Both the position numbers and the translations under genes were made by a program. From contig NZ_KE340326.1 in the NCBI RefSeq assembly GCF_000413435.1, positions 510,381-549,850 on the forward strand: a stretch of DNA of 39,470 nucleotides, in the 5' to 3' direction. The first letter of the stretch is position 1. Each line of letters opens with the position of its first letter. The notes under the pieces were generated by a model. It was given only the letters and a program-made list of their open reading frames with translations. It was not told the origin of the DNA and made no database searches. The DNA comes from Campylobacter ureolyticus ACS-301-V-Sch3b. Lineage in GTDB: Bacteria; Campylobacterota; Campylobacteria; Campylobacterales; Campylobacteraceae. This document shows positions 17,665 to 24,845 of the stretch, piece by piece.

Positions 17665-18765
17665 TTATGCTATCTTTTTTAATAGATATAGGTTTTCTTT
17701 TACATATAAACTTCTACTACCCAAATTTCTACTTCCCCTAAATGTATTGTAAGTTTGTTCTAAGATATCCACGCGACCAAATTTAGCTAAGTTTGTTAAA
17801 AACTCATCTTTACTTATAAAACCCTCTGAGTTATAAGAAATGAGCACGAATTTAGCTTTTAAATTTGAAATTAGTTCAAAAAACGCTTCACTTGCAACTT
17901 TTTTCTTATTATAATCGCTTCTATTCCAATCTTTTGGAATGCCTGAAATCTCTGAAATTTTACTTGGTCGTTCATTTTTTGCGATTAAATTTAGCATAAA
18001 ATAGTTTGAGCCATAAGGGTGCTGGTTGTATGGCGGATCTATGTAGCATAAATCAACTTCTTCAAACTCTTTTACAAGCTTATTCGCATCTTCTTGAAAG
18101 ACTTTAAAATCACAATTAAAGTTAGAAAATACCGGCATTTGAAGAGTTATTTTTGCTTTTATTCTTTTTAGGGCGTTTTGTCCTTCTCCACCAAACTCGC
18201 CAATTCCGTTTTTATTTTTATAAAAGCCTTTAAAAACTCCACTTGTATTTGTATGATTGCTAGCTAGATATAAAAGTGGTGCAAGATAAAATTTTTGTAA
18301 GCTTAAAGGTAGTTTTGCGATTTGGTTTCGTGCGGTGTCTATGTAGTTTGCATTAAATTTAGTATAAAAAACTCGTTCAAATTCATTTATATTTTCATCA
18401 TTTTTAGGTGCGTAAAGTTCGCTTATAAAACCTGGTGCGAAATTTGCCTTAATATTTGCTTTTAAATTCTTTAAAATAGCTGAAATTTCATGCTTTAACT
18501 CATCATTTGCATTTGTTAAATAGCACTCATTTATAATCTTTGAGTAAAGCTCTAAATCATTTGCTATTAAAAAATTTGAGTGCTGTTTTAAAAATCTTGC
18601 CACTATCCCACTTCCACTAAAAAGATCAAGTGAGCTTAATTTATCTTTTTTTAAATCTTTTTTTACTTTATTAATTGCTGTGCCTATAAAATCTAAAAGT
18701 GACCGCTTGTTTCCTAGATAAGTTATAATTTGTTTTGTTAAAAAATCACTATTTTCTATTATCAA
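17665..18765 (-). CDS. D12-class adenine-specific DNA methyltransferase, CtsM-like
   Basis: A 366-residue N6-adenine methyltransferase. It has YLGNKRSLLDFI (residues 16-27, like the GxK start of D12 enzymes), DLFSGSGIVARF (47-58, the SAM-binding motif) and catalytic DPPYN (243-247). No restriction endonuclease or specificity gene is adjacent, so it is probably an orphan. It resembles Cj0208 of C. jejuni (CtsM), which methylates RAATTY and marks DNA as acceptable for natural transformation. The start is TTG, overlapping the LUD gene stop as TTGA. The C-terminal half carries the conserved FRGSRNLGSRSLYVKE block. The class is sure; equivalence to CtsM is inferred. Confidence 0.8.
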   Translation of the reverse strand: MIIENSDFLTKQIITYLGNKRSLLDFIGTAINKVKKDLKKDKLSSLDLFSGSGIVARFLKQHSNFLIANDLELYSKIINECYLTNANDELKHEISAILKNLKANIKANFAPGFISELYAPKNDENINEFERVFYTKFNANYIDTARNQIAKLPLSLQKFYLAPLLYLASNHTNTSGVFKGFYKNKNGIGEFGGEGQNALKRIKAKITLQMPVFSNFNCDFKVFQEDANKLVKEFEEVDLCYIDPPYNQHPYGSNYFMLNLIAKNERPSKISEISGIPKDWNRSDYNKKKVASEAFFELISNLKAKFVLISYNSEGFISKDEFLTNLAKFGRVDILEQTYNTFRGSRNLGSRSLYVKENLYLLKKIA

Positions 18766-19358
18766 TACCCAAGTTCCTCATCAACTAAAATTATCGTTGT
18801 TCTAGCACTTTCATCGTGTTTTATGATGCTATATTTATTGCAAAGATCCTCTGGTGTATAAGTCCTTATTTTGCCATATTTTACAGCTGTTTTATTTATC
18901 CTATCAGCGTTTTTTACAGCTGCGATTTTTTCAATTCGCTCAATTGCTTTTTCCAAATTTAAAACAATTTTATTTTTTCCAACTACTAAAAGAACTTTTT
19001 TTGGGCCAAAAATTTGTGCTGCGACTCTGTTTCCTGTGCCATCGACATTTACAAGCCAGCCATTTAATGTAATAGCATTTGAGCTTGTGATGTAGAGATC
19101 ACTTAAAAGCCCATTTCTACGGCGATTTAAATTTTCTTCCATTGAAATTCCAGCTTCATATTGGTTAAATAATGTTATGTTTTTTAAGCCCACTAAATAA
19201 TCCAAAAGTCCGATTTCTTTTACACTTTCAGAGCCACCAAGACCGATTTTAAGACCATCTTTTATAAAAGTTTTTGCAATGCTTAGTGCTTCTTTGCCAT
19301 CTTTTGCCTGTAAAACTTCAAAGCCATTGGTTTTTAAATTTTGTATTAAAGCTTTCAT
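18762..19358 (-). CDS. LUD-domain (LutC/YkgG-like) protein
   Basis: A 198-residue single-domain protein of the lactate-utilisation LutB/LutC superfamily (DUF162). Visible are GLGGSESVKEIGLLDYL, the NRRRNGLLSDLYITSSNAIT block with its Asp and Ser pair, and VDGTGNRVAAQIFGPKKVLLVVGKNKIV. In operons that oxidise lactate, LutC works with the Fe-S proteins LutA and LutB. Neither is in the window, so the role here is unclear. The first 9 codons are repeated in the decayed copy at 24451-24730. Confidence 0.8.
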   Translation of the reverse strand: MKALIQNLKTNGFEVLQAKDGKEALSIAKTFIKDGLKIGLGGSESVKEIGLLDYLVGLKNITLFNQYEAGISMEENLNRRRNGLLSDLYITSSNAITLNGWLVNVDGTGNRVAAQIFGPKKVLLVVGKNKIVLNLEKAIERIEKIAAVKNADRINKTAVKYGKIRTYTPEDLCNKYSIIKHDESARTTIILVDEELGY

Positions 19359-19805
19359 ATTTTAATCCCTTATTTTTTTTATCTTTGTTTTATATAGTTT
19401 ATAAATTTTTGATGGTTTTTTTTCTATAAATTCATCACCTATAACCTCATCAGCCACGCTTTTTGCGTATTCTAAATCAAATTTTTTATTATGCAAATTT
19501 GCAGAGCTTGAATACATCCAGCCATGAGTTTGTAGAAATTGGCTATGGTTGTCATCTTTTACAACTCTAACGCTTTTTGAGTTTGGATAGATAAAAGTTG
19601 TTTTTCTAGACTTTCTAACTAAATTTTTAAATTTTTTTGGCACTCTTGCAAAGTTTTTAAGCTCGCTAAAACTTGCCGTTGTAATTAGGCAGGGTTGATT
19701 TAAATCTCTATTTTTAATGCGGTTAATTTCATGTAAGTTTTTACTTAAAAATCCAGCTGTTGTGTCTGTTTGAACTAAATATATCAAAATTTTATCCTTA
19801 AAATA
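19330..19805. repeat. Direct repeat, left (intact) copy
   Basis: Covers the first ~29 bases of the LUD gene, the whole YrdC-like gene and ~18 bases of its 5' flank. It matches 24451-24730 in the same orientation with scattered substitutions and an internal gap of about 182 bases in the right copy. The two copies bracket the five-gene unit at 19900-24441. Confidence 0.85.
19362..19787 (-). CDS. Short Sua5/YciO/YrdC-family protein (TsaC-like)
   Basis: YrdC-type domain protein. The family makes threonylcarbamoyl-AMP from threonine, bicarbonate and ATP for t6A37 in tRNA. At 141 residues it is clearly shorter than TsaC (~190), but core marks remain: QTDTTAGFLS near the N terminus, IKNRDLNQP (the KxR element), SVRVVKDD and SSSANLHNK (the SxN element). 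The start is TTG at 19787, preceded by AAGGA. It sits 3 bases before the LUD gene. It may be the organism's minimal TsaC or a YciO-like relative; I cannot tell which. A damaged second copy lies at 24451-24730. Confidence 0.75.
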   Translation of the reverse strand: MIYLVQTDTTAGFLSKNLHEINRIKNRDLNQPCLITTASFSELKNFARVPKKFKNLVRKSRKTTFIYPNSKSVRVVKDDNHSQFLQTHGWMYSSSANLHNKKFDLEYAKSVADEVIGDEFIEKKPSKIYKLYKTKIKKIRD

Positions 19806-19809
19806 GGCA

Positions 19810-19815
19810 ATTATA
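19810..19815 (-). promoter_or_regulatory. Predicted -10 for the YrdC-LUD-methyltransferase genes
   Basis: TATAAT on the minus strand, 23 bases before the TTG start. It lies in the 112-base divergent gap shared with the activator gene. The three downstream genes are spaced 3 bases apart or overlap by 4, which suggests one transcript. Confidence 0.45.
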
Positions 19816-19844
19816 CACTTTAAAGATTTAAATTTAGATAATTT

Positions 19845-19853
19845 TGCTACAAT
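19845..19853 (+). promoter_or_regulatory. Extended -10 for the reductase/importer unit (TGCTACAAT)
   Basis: TGnTACAAT lies 47 bases before the activator ATG on the plus strand, just beyond the end of the direct repeat. AGGA at 19890-19893 is the ribosome site. A second weaker candidate (TAAAAT at 21791-21796) precedes the binding-protein gene. Confidence 0.45.
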
Positions 19854-19899
19854 ACTCTTTAGATTCTAGGTTTTAGAAATAACAATTTTAGGAAATTTA

Positions 19900-20667
19900 A
19901 TGTATTTTATCGGTATTGATATTGGTTCAACTTCGACAAAAGTAGCTATTTATGATGCAAATTTAGATGAGTTTTGTGATCTATTTTTCATGCCTACTGG
20001 ATTTAGTGGAGTTGAGATTTCAAAAAAAGTTTATCAAATTTTACTTAGCAAAAACTATTTTCCATTTTTTATAACTGCAACTGGATATGGTAGAGTTAGC
20101 GTGGATTATGCAAATTTAAGCCTTACAGAAATACTTTGCCATGGTATTGGAGCTAGTTATTTGTTTAAAAAAGACTGCACGATTATAGATGTTGGCGGAC
20201 AAGATACAAAGGCTATAAGGCTAGTTGGCCAAAAGCCAGATGATTTTATAATGAATGATAAATGCAGTGCTGGAACTGGTAAATTTATGGAAGTTATGGC
20301 TACAAGACTTGGACTTAATTTAGCTGAGATTTATGATATAGCTTCGCCAAAAGATGGAATTGAAATTAGTTCAACTTGCACGGTTTTTGCCGAAAGTGAG
20401 ATAATTTCGCTTATGGCAAATGGTGTTTCAAAACAAAATTTAGCTTACGCCATAGTTGATTCATCAGCTAAAAAAGTCGCTAGTTTAGCAAAAAAGCTTG
20501 AAAATGACTTTTATTTTTTAAGTGGTGGATTAAGCAAAGTTCCAATTTTTATAAATTTGCTTAAAACTCACTTAAATGCTGAAATTTTTACAGATGAAAA
20601 TGCCATATTTTGCGGAGCGATGGGAGCAAGTTTGATGGGAAAGAGAAAAGCAAAGGATAAAAAATGA
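19900..20667 (+). CDS. ATP-dependent activator of 2-hydroxyacyl-CoA-dehydratase type (BadF/HgdC family)
   Basis: ASKHA-fold ATPase that carries a [4Fe-4S] cluster between two subunits and uses ATP hydrolysis to push an electron at very low potential into its partner. The 255-residue protein shows IDIGSTSTKVAIYD (6-19, phosphate loop) and IIDVGGQDTKAIRL (95-108). The cluster ligands are Cys122 in KCSAGTGKFME and Cys160 in STCTVFAESE, followed by FLSGGLSK near the C terminus. It overlaps the next gene as ATGA, so the two are coupled. It is the size of stand-alone HgdC-like and DCCP-reductase proteins. Confidence 0.92.
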   Translation: MYFIGIDIGSTSTKVAIYDANLDEFCDLFFMPTGFSGVEISKKVYQILLSKNYFPFFITATGYGRVSVDYANLSLTEILCHGIGASYLFKKDCTIIDVGGQDTKAIRLVGQKPDDFIMNDKCSAGTGKFMEVMATRLGLNLAEIYDIASPKDGIEISSTCTVFAESEIISLMANGVSKQNLAYAIVDSSAKKVASLAKKLENDFYFLSGGLSKVPIFINLLKTHLNAEIFTDENAIFCGAMGASLMGKRKAKDKK

Positions 20668-21779
20668 ATCTTAACTCGCTAAAACAACAAAACGCAAATG
20701 AGCTTTTAAATTTAAAACAAAGTGGTAAGAAAATAGTTGGAGTTTTTTGTACTTACGCTCCAAAAGAGCTAATTTACGCAAGTAATGCGGTGGCGATTTC
20801 AATATGTGCGTATGATGAAAGCCCTATAAATGAAGCCCACAAAGAACTTCCTAGAAATCTTTGTCCTTTAGTAAAGGCAAGTTATGGATACTCTTTGAGT
20901 GGAAAATGCCCTTATATGAATGCAAGTGATTTGATAATTGGCGAAACAACCTGTGATGCTAAAAAGAAAATGTTTGAACTAATGGCAAATCAAAGAGAAA
21001 TTTATGTGATGGAACTTCCAAACATGACAAATTCTTCAAGTCTAAATTTATGGAAAAGCGAGATATTAAGGCTAAAAAAGGCTTTGGAAGTTAAATTTAA
21101 TACAAAAATTACTGATGAAAAATTAGCAGATGCAATAGAAATTTATAATACCGAGCGAAGTTTAATGGCTGAAATAATTTCCCTTCCAAAGCTTGATCCA
21201 AATCCAATAACTGGAAGCGAGCTTCATGATATCTTGTTTGCAAATGATTTTATTTTTGATAAAAAAGAAAAATTTAAGCTTTTAAGGGGTTTGATAGATG
21301 AATTTAAAGAAAAAAGTAAAAGTGAATTTACTCTAAAAAATAATAAAAAAAGACTTATTATAACAGGCTGTCCAAGCGGTGGCGTTGCTAAAAAGATCAT
21401 AAACGAGGTTGAGAAATTTAATGCCGTTGTTGTTGGGTTTGAAAATTGCGTTGGGAGTAAAAACTTTGATAATTTAGTTGAGTTAAAAGGTGATTTGTAT
21501 GAAAACTTAGCTAATAGATATTTAAAAATTCCTTGTTCTATAATGTATAAAAATAGCTCTCGTTTAGAAAAATTAAAAAATATGATAGATGAATTTAATG
21601 CTGATGGAGTGATTGATATAAGCCTAAGTGCGTGTCATACTTACGCAATTGAAGCTTTTAATGTAAAAAATAGCGTAAAAGAAGCAGGGGCTTCGTATTT
21701 ACATATTGAGACTGATTATTCAAAGCAAGATAGTGGGCAAATTAGAACAAGACTTGAAGCTTTTTGTGAGCTTTTGTAA
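20664..21779 (+). CDS. HgdB/FldB-family Fe-S protein, candidate double-cubane-cluster protein
   Basis: A 371-residue 2-hydroxyacyl-CoA dehydratase D-component-like protein. The N-terminal half has FCTYAPKELIYASNAV and cysteines 67 (NLCPLVKASYG), 82 (GKCPYM) and 97 (ETTCDAKKKM). The C-terminal half adds Cys236 (TGCPSGG), Cys262 (ENCVGS) and Cys324 (SACHTY). True dehydratases need two different subunits of this family; only one is present here. A single protein with two sets of three cysteines beside an activator matches the double-cubane [8Fe-9S] proteins, homologous to E. coli YjiM with YjiL. The substrate is unknown. No CoA-transferase or dehydrogenase gene is nearby, which argues against amino-acid fermentation. 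Confidence 0.85.
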   Translation: MNLNSLKQQNANELLNLKQSGKKIVGVFCTYAPKELIYASNAVAISICAYDESPINEAHKELPRNLCPLVKASYGYSLSGKCPYMNASDLIIGETTCDAKKKMFELMANQREIYVMELPNMTNSSSLNLWKSEILRLKKALEVKFNTKITDEKLADAIEIYNTERSLMAEIISLPKLDPNPITGSELHDILFANDFIFDKKEKFKLLRGLIDEFKEKSKSEFTLKNNKKRLIITGCPSGGVAKKIINEVEKFNAVVVGFENCVGSKNFDNLVELKGDLYENLANRYLKIPCSIMYKNSSRLEKLKNMIDEFNADGVIDISLSACHTYAIEAFNVKNSVKEAGASYLHIETDYSKQDSGQIRTRLEAFCELL

Positions 21780-21822
21780 CAAATTTAGGTTAAAATATAA
21801 AAAATTTTAAAAAGGAGAAATT

Positions 21823-22779
21823 ATGAAAATAAAGAGTTTAGTTTTAGCTGCGGCTTTAGCGATTTCAGGTTTAAATGCTAAATTTAGCGTTTATTTTGAT
21901 GCTGGTGGAAGCGCAGGGGATAACTTTGGAACTGTTATATCAAATGGAGCAAAGGCTGCTGCAAAGGATTTGGGAGTTGATTTAAAGGTTTATTATTCAG
22001 ACTGGGATCCAAATAAAATGGTTGAAAACTTTAAAACTTATAGTGCAACAATGCCTGATGGAATGGTTATAATGGGTCATCCTGGTGATGATTTGTATAA
22101 GCCATTGGTTGATAAAGCTGTAAAAAATGGTATCGTTGTAACAAGTATCGACACACCACTTAAAAAAACACAAGAAAACAATGCAGTAAGTGGTTTTGGA
22201 TATGCAGGAAGTGATAATTACTCAGCTGGACTATCTATGGCAAATGAAGCAATTAGGTTTTTTGATTTAAAAAAGGGCGATAAAGTTATGATTTGGGGAC
22301 TTTTAAGTCAGCCAACAAGAGGACTTCGTGCAAAGGCTATGATCGAGGTTTTAGAAAATGCTGGAATGAAAGTTGATTATATAGAAATTTCACCTGAAAT
22401 AAACAAAGATCCAACCCTTGGACAAAGCGTTTTTGGTGCGTATGTGGCAAAAAACCCTGATTTAAAAGTTGCTTTTATAGATCATGGCTCATTAACTGCG
22501 ACAATGGCTCAAATTATGAAAAATTTAAACATTGATAAGGATAAAATCGGTATCGCTGGATTTTCTCTTTCGCCTGCAACTTTAGCTGGTATAAAAAGCG
22601 GATATGTTGATATTATAGGTGATGCTCAGCCATATTTTCAAGGATATTTTAGCGTTTTACAAATTTATATGAGTAAAAAATACGGATTTTCAGGTTTTAG
22701 CATCGATACAGGTGGTGGATTTGTAACAAAAAACAATATCAGTTTAATTGAGCCTTTAATTAAAAATGGCATCAGATAG
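21823..22779 (+). CDS. Periplasmic sugar-type substrate-binding protein of an ABC importer
   Basis: A 318-residue protein with a signal peptide cleaved near SGLNA (after residue 19), followed by a two-lobe periplasmic binding fold of the ribose/galactose type (Peripla_BP_4 class). Landmarks are DGMVIMGHPGDDLYKPLVDKA (first lobe), SIDTPL and GYAGSDNYSAGLSMA (hinge and ligand region), VAFIDHGSLTATMAQIM, and a C terminus in FVTKNNISLIEPLIK. A strong AAAGGAG precedes the ATG, 43 bases after the Fe-S protein gene. The ligand cannot be read from sequence; the family includes sugars, autoinducer-2 and other small polar molecules. Confidence 0.88.
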   Translation: MKIKSLVLAAALAISGLNAKFSVYFDAGGSAGDNFGTVISNGAKAAAKDLGVDLKVYYSDWDPNKMVENFKTYSATMPDGMVIMGHPGDDLYKPLVDKAVKNGIVVTSIDTPLKKTQENNAVSGFGYAGSDNYSAGLSMANEAIRFFDLKKGDKVMIWGLLSQPTRGLRAKAMIEVLENAGMKVDYIEISPEINKDPTLGQSVFGAYVAKNPDLKVAFIDHGSLTATMAQIMKNLNIDKDKIGIAGFSLSPATLAGIKSGYVDIIGDAQPYFQGYFSVLQIYMSKKYGFSGFSIDTGGGFVTKNNISLIEPLIKNGIR

Positions 22780-23503
22780 TGTTATAAAACTTAAAAATGC
22801 CTTTAAAAGCTTTGGTAAAACCGAGGTTTTAAAAGGCGTTGATTTTGAGCTTAAAAAGGGTGAAATTTTAGTTTTATTAGGTGATAATGGAGCTGGAAAA
22901 AGCACCCTTATAAAGTGCCTTTGTGGTTTTGATAAGTTTGACAAATTTGATGAGTTTAGCGTAAATCAAAAGGCTTTAAGCTCAAAACAAATCAACTTCA
23001 AATTTATGAGAAATTTAGGTGTTGAGGTTGTTTTTCAAGAAAGCGCAGTTTGTAAAAATCAAGAAATTTATAGAAATATTTTTGCAACAAGACATATTAA
23101 AAAATTTGGCTTTATTGATAAAAAAACTGAGATAAAAGTAGCAAATGAGCTTTTAAAAACTTATCTAAACTACACTGGTGTAGGGCTTGATGCAAAAAGT
23201 AAGGCGTTAAATTTAAGCGGCGGTGAAAGGCAAGGTTTGGCAATTGCAAGGGCGATTTATTTTAAATCAAATATTTTAATACTAGATGAGCCAACCACTG
23301 CACTTGGGGTAGCGCAGCAAAATAAACTTACGTCATATCTAAAAGAATTAAACGACGTTAGCATTATTTTAATAACTCACAGCCTAAATAAAGCCTATGA
23401 GCTTGGCGATAAATTTATCCTTTTAAAAGGCGGTAGAATCTTAAAAACCGCCCAAAAATCAGACTTTAAAACTCTAGATAGTCTTTATAGGTTTGTAGAA
23501 TGA
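22766..23503 (+). CDS. ABC importer ATPase, single-domain (FrcA-like)
   Basis: A 245-residue ATPase with Walker A GDNGAGKSTLIK, a Q-loop in VVFQESAVCKNQEIYRN, signature LSGGERQG, Walker B ILILDEPTTALG and the H-loop ITHS. Simple-sugar importers usually have a fused two-domain ATPase (~500 residues, as in RbsA). This one has a single domain, like FrcA of the rhizobial fructose system. It overlaps the binding-protein gene by 14 bases and the permease by 4 (ATGA). No clear ribosome site is seen, so translation is probably coupled. Confidence 0.9.
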   Translation: MASDSVIKLKNAFKSFGKTEVLKGVDFELKKGEILVLLGDNGAGKSTLIKCLCGFDKFDKFDEFSVNQKALSSKQINFKFMRNLGVEVVFQESAVCKNQEIYRNIFATRHIKKFGFIDKKTEIKVANELLKTYLNYTGVGLDAKSKALNLSGGERQGLAIARAIYFKSNILILDEPTTALGVAQQNKLTSYLKELNDVSIILITHSLNKAYELGDKFILLKGGRILKTAQKSDFKTLDSLYRFVE

Positions 23504-24441
23504 CAAAAGAAAATAAAATAAATTTGGCACTAACTTTAATGCTTTTTGGAATTTGGGCTATGTTTTGCTACTTTTCTCCAAATGTTTTTTTAAGTAAAAA
23601 TATATATTTTAGCTATCTTTCAAGTATTCCTTTGATTTTGATTTTAGCACTCGGACTTTTGCCACTTATCATAAGTGGGGAGTTTGATATGAGCTTTCCG
23701 TCCATAATGGCAATGGGTGGTTTTGTTTGTTCTTATGTTTTTAATAATACAAATTCGCTTTTTTTAGCAGTAATTTTTGCTTTGATTTTTGGCTGTTTGG
23801 CTGGCGTTTTTAATGCAGTTTTAGTGCTACTTTTTAAAATTCCATCCATCATAGCAACTATTGGAGCACAGTTTTTTTGGCGTGGGTTAAGTGTTGTTTT
23901 AAGTGGTGGGTTAAGCCTTAGCTTGGCTAATGCAGATGGACTTTTAAAAGATATTTTGGTTGGTAGAGTTTTTGGAGTGCCGATGCAAAGCGTGTGGGCT
24001 TTGGTGCTATCATTTTTACTTTATATTTTGATTTTTAAAACAAGCAGTGGTGAGAGCATTTTGTTTGTAGGTGATGATGAAAAAAGCGCCAAAATGCTTG
24101 GTTTTAGACCAAATTTAACTAAATTTATGCTTTTTATAAACTCAGGTTTTATGAGCGCATTTGCTGGAGTTATTTTAAGTTTAGAGTTTATAAACTGGTG
24201 GCCAAGTCAAGGTGATGGCTATATGCTACTTGTTTTTGCTGCGATTTTTATAGGTGGAACTAGCGTTTATGGTGGAAGTGGGCGAATTTATGGCACGATA
24301 ATAGGCAGTATTATCATCGGTATAATGGAAAGTGGCATCGTAGCAATGGGCTTTGATGCGTTTTATACAAGGCTTGTTTATGGGGTTATTATTATAATTT
24401 CAGTTTGTGTTTATTCGCTTATTTTAAATAAAAATGAGTAA
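23500..24441 (+). CDS. ABC importer permease (RbsC/BPD_transp_2 family)
   Basis: A 313-residue membrane protein with about eight or more helices. It has the family features SGEFDMSFPSIMAMGGF early on, IPSIIATIGAQFFWRGLSVV, and the ATPase-contacting loop VGDDEKSAKMLGFRPNLTKF. The C-terminal FIGGTSVYGGSGRIYGTIIGS is the strongest signature of this permease class. It presumably acts as a homodimer with the ATPase. Ten bases after its stop, the right-hand repeat copy begins. Confidence 0.92.
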   Translation: MTKENKINLALTLMLFGIWAMFCYFSPNVFLSKNIYFSYLSSIPLILILALGLLPLIISGEFDMSFPSIMAMGGFVCSYVFNNTNSLFLAVIFALIFGCLAGVFNAVLVLLFKIPSIIATIGAQFFWRGLSVVLSGGLSLSLANADGLLKDILVGRVFGVPMQSVWALVLSFLLYILIFKTSSGESILFVGDDEKSAKMLGFRPNLTKFMLFINSGFMSAFAGVILSLEFINWWPSQGDGYMLLVFAAIFIGGTSVYGGSGRIYGTIIGSIIIGIMESGIVAMGFDAFYTRLVYGVIIIISVCVYSLILNKNE

Positions 24442-24450
24442 ATTTATGCA

Positions 24451-24730
24451 GTTTTTAAATTTTGTTTTAAAGCTTTCATTCTTCAATCCCTTATTTTTTT
24501 TATTTTTGTTTTTATGGTTTATAAATTTTTGATGGTTTTTTCTAGCCTTTCTAGCTAAATCTTTTTAGCACTCTTGGAAAGTTTGAAAGCTCGTTAAAAC
24601 TTGCCGTTGTGATTAAACAAGGCTGATTTAAATCTCTATTTTTAATGTGGTTAATTTCATGTAAATTTTTACTTAAAAACCCAGCTGTTGTGTCTGTCTG
24701 AACTAAATATATTATATAAAACCTTAAAAT
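24451..24730 (-). pseudogene. Decayed duplicate of the YrdC-like gene and the start of the LUD gene
   Basis: Same orientation and order as 19330-19805. On the minus strand the copy still reads the YrdC product from IYLVQTDTTAG through LITTASF and onward for about 53 codons. However, the start codon is lost (TTG became ATA) and a stop appears at the deletion joint. About 182 bases are missing; in the intact copy the deleted segment is flanked by TTTTTCTA at 19419-19426 and 19601-19608, as expected from slippage. At the far end the LUD start survives as MKALKQNLKTA then a stop. This copy is not functional. Confidence 0.85.
24451..24730. repeat. Direct repeat, right (deleted) copy
   Basis: Partner of 19330-19805, in the same orientation, with an internal loss of about 182 bases. 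It begins ten bases after the ABC permease stop. Identity at both outer ends reaches the limits given and then drops, so the borders of the duplication are sharp to within a few bases. Confidence 0.85.
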
Positions 24731-24802
24731 TTTTTGTTAATTTTAATATGTTGCTTCTTTTTATTTGATAAAAGTTTAACCTTATTTACATAATAGTTAC
24801 AG

Positions 24803-24808
24803 TATAAT
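24803..24808 (+). promoter_or_regulatory. Predicted -10 of the outer-membrane-protein gene
   Basis: TATAAT lies 38 bases before the ATG at 24846, followed by the ribosome site AAAAGGAG ending at 24839. The rest of the gap from 24442 contains only the decayed repeat copy. Confidence 0.5.
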
Positions 24809-24845
24809 TAAATTTTAATTTTTATTTATAAAAAAGGAGTTTTGA

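Noticed and set aside
19900..21779. Amino-acid fermentation locus (glutamate or lactate dehydration via CoA esters)
   Set aside because: Only one dehydratase-family subunit is present, with no CoA-transferase, acyl-CoA dehydrogenase or second subunit nearby.
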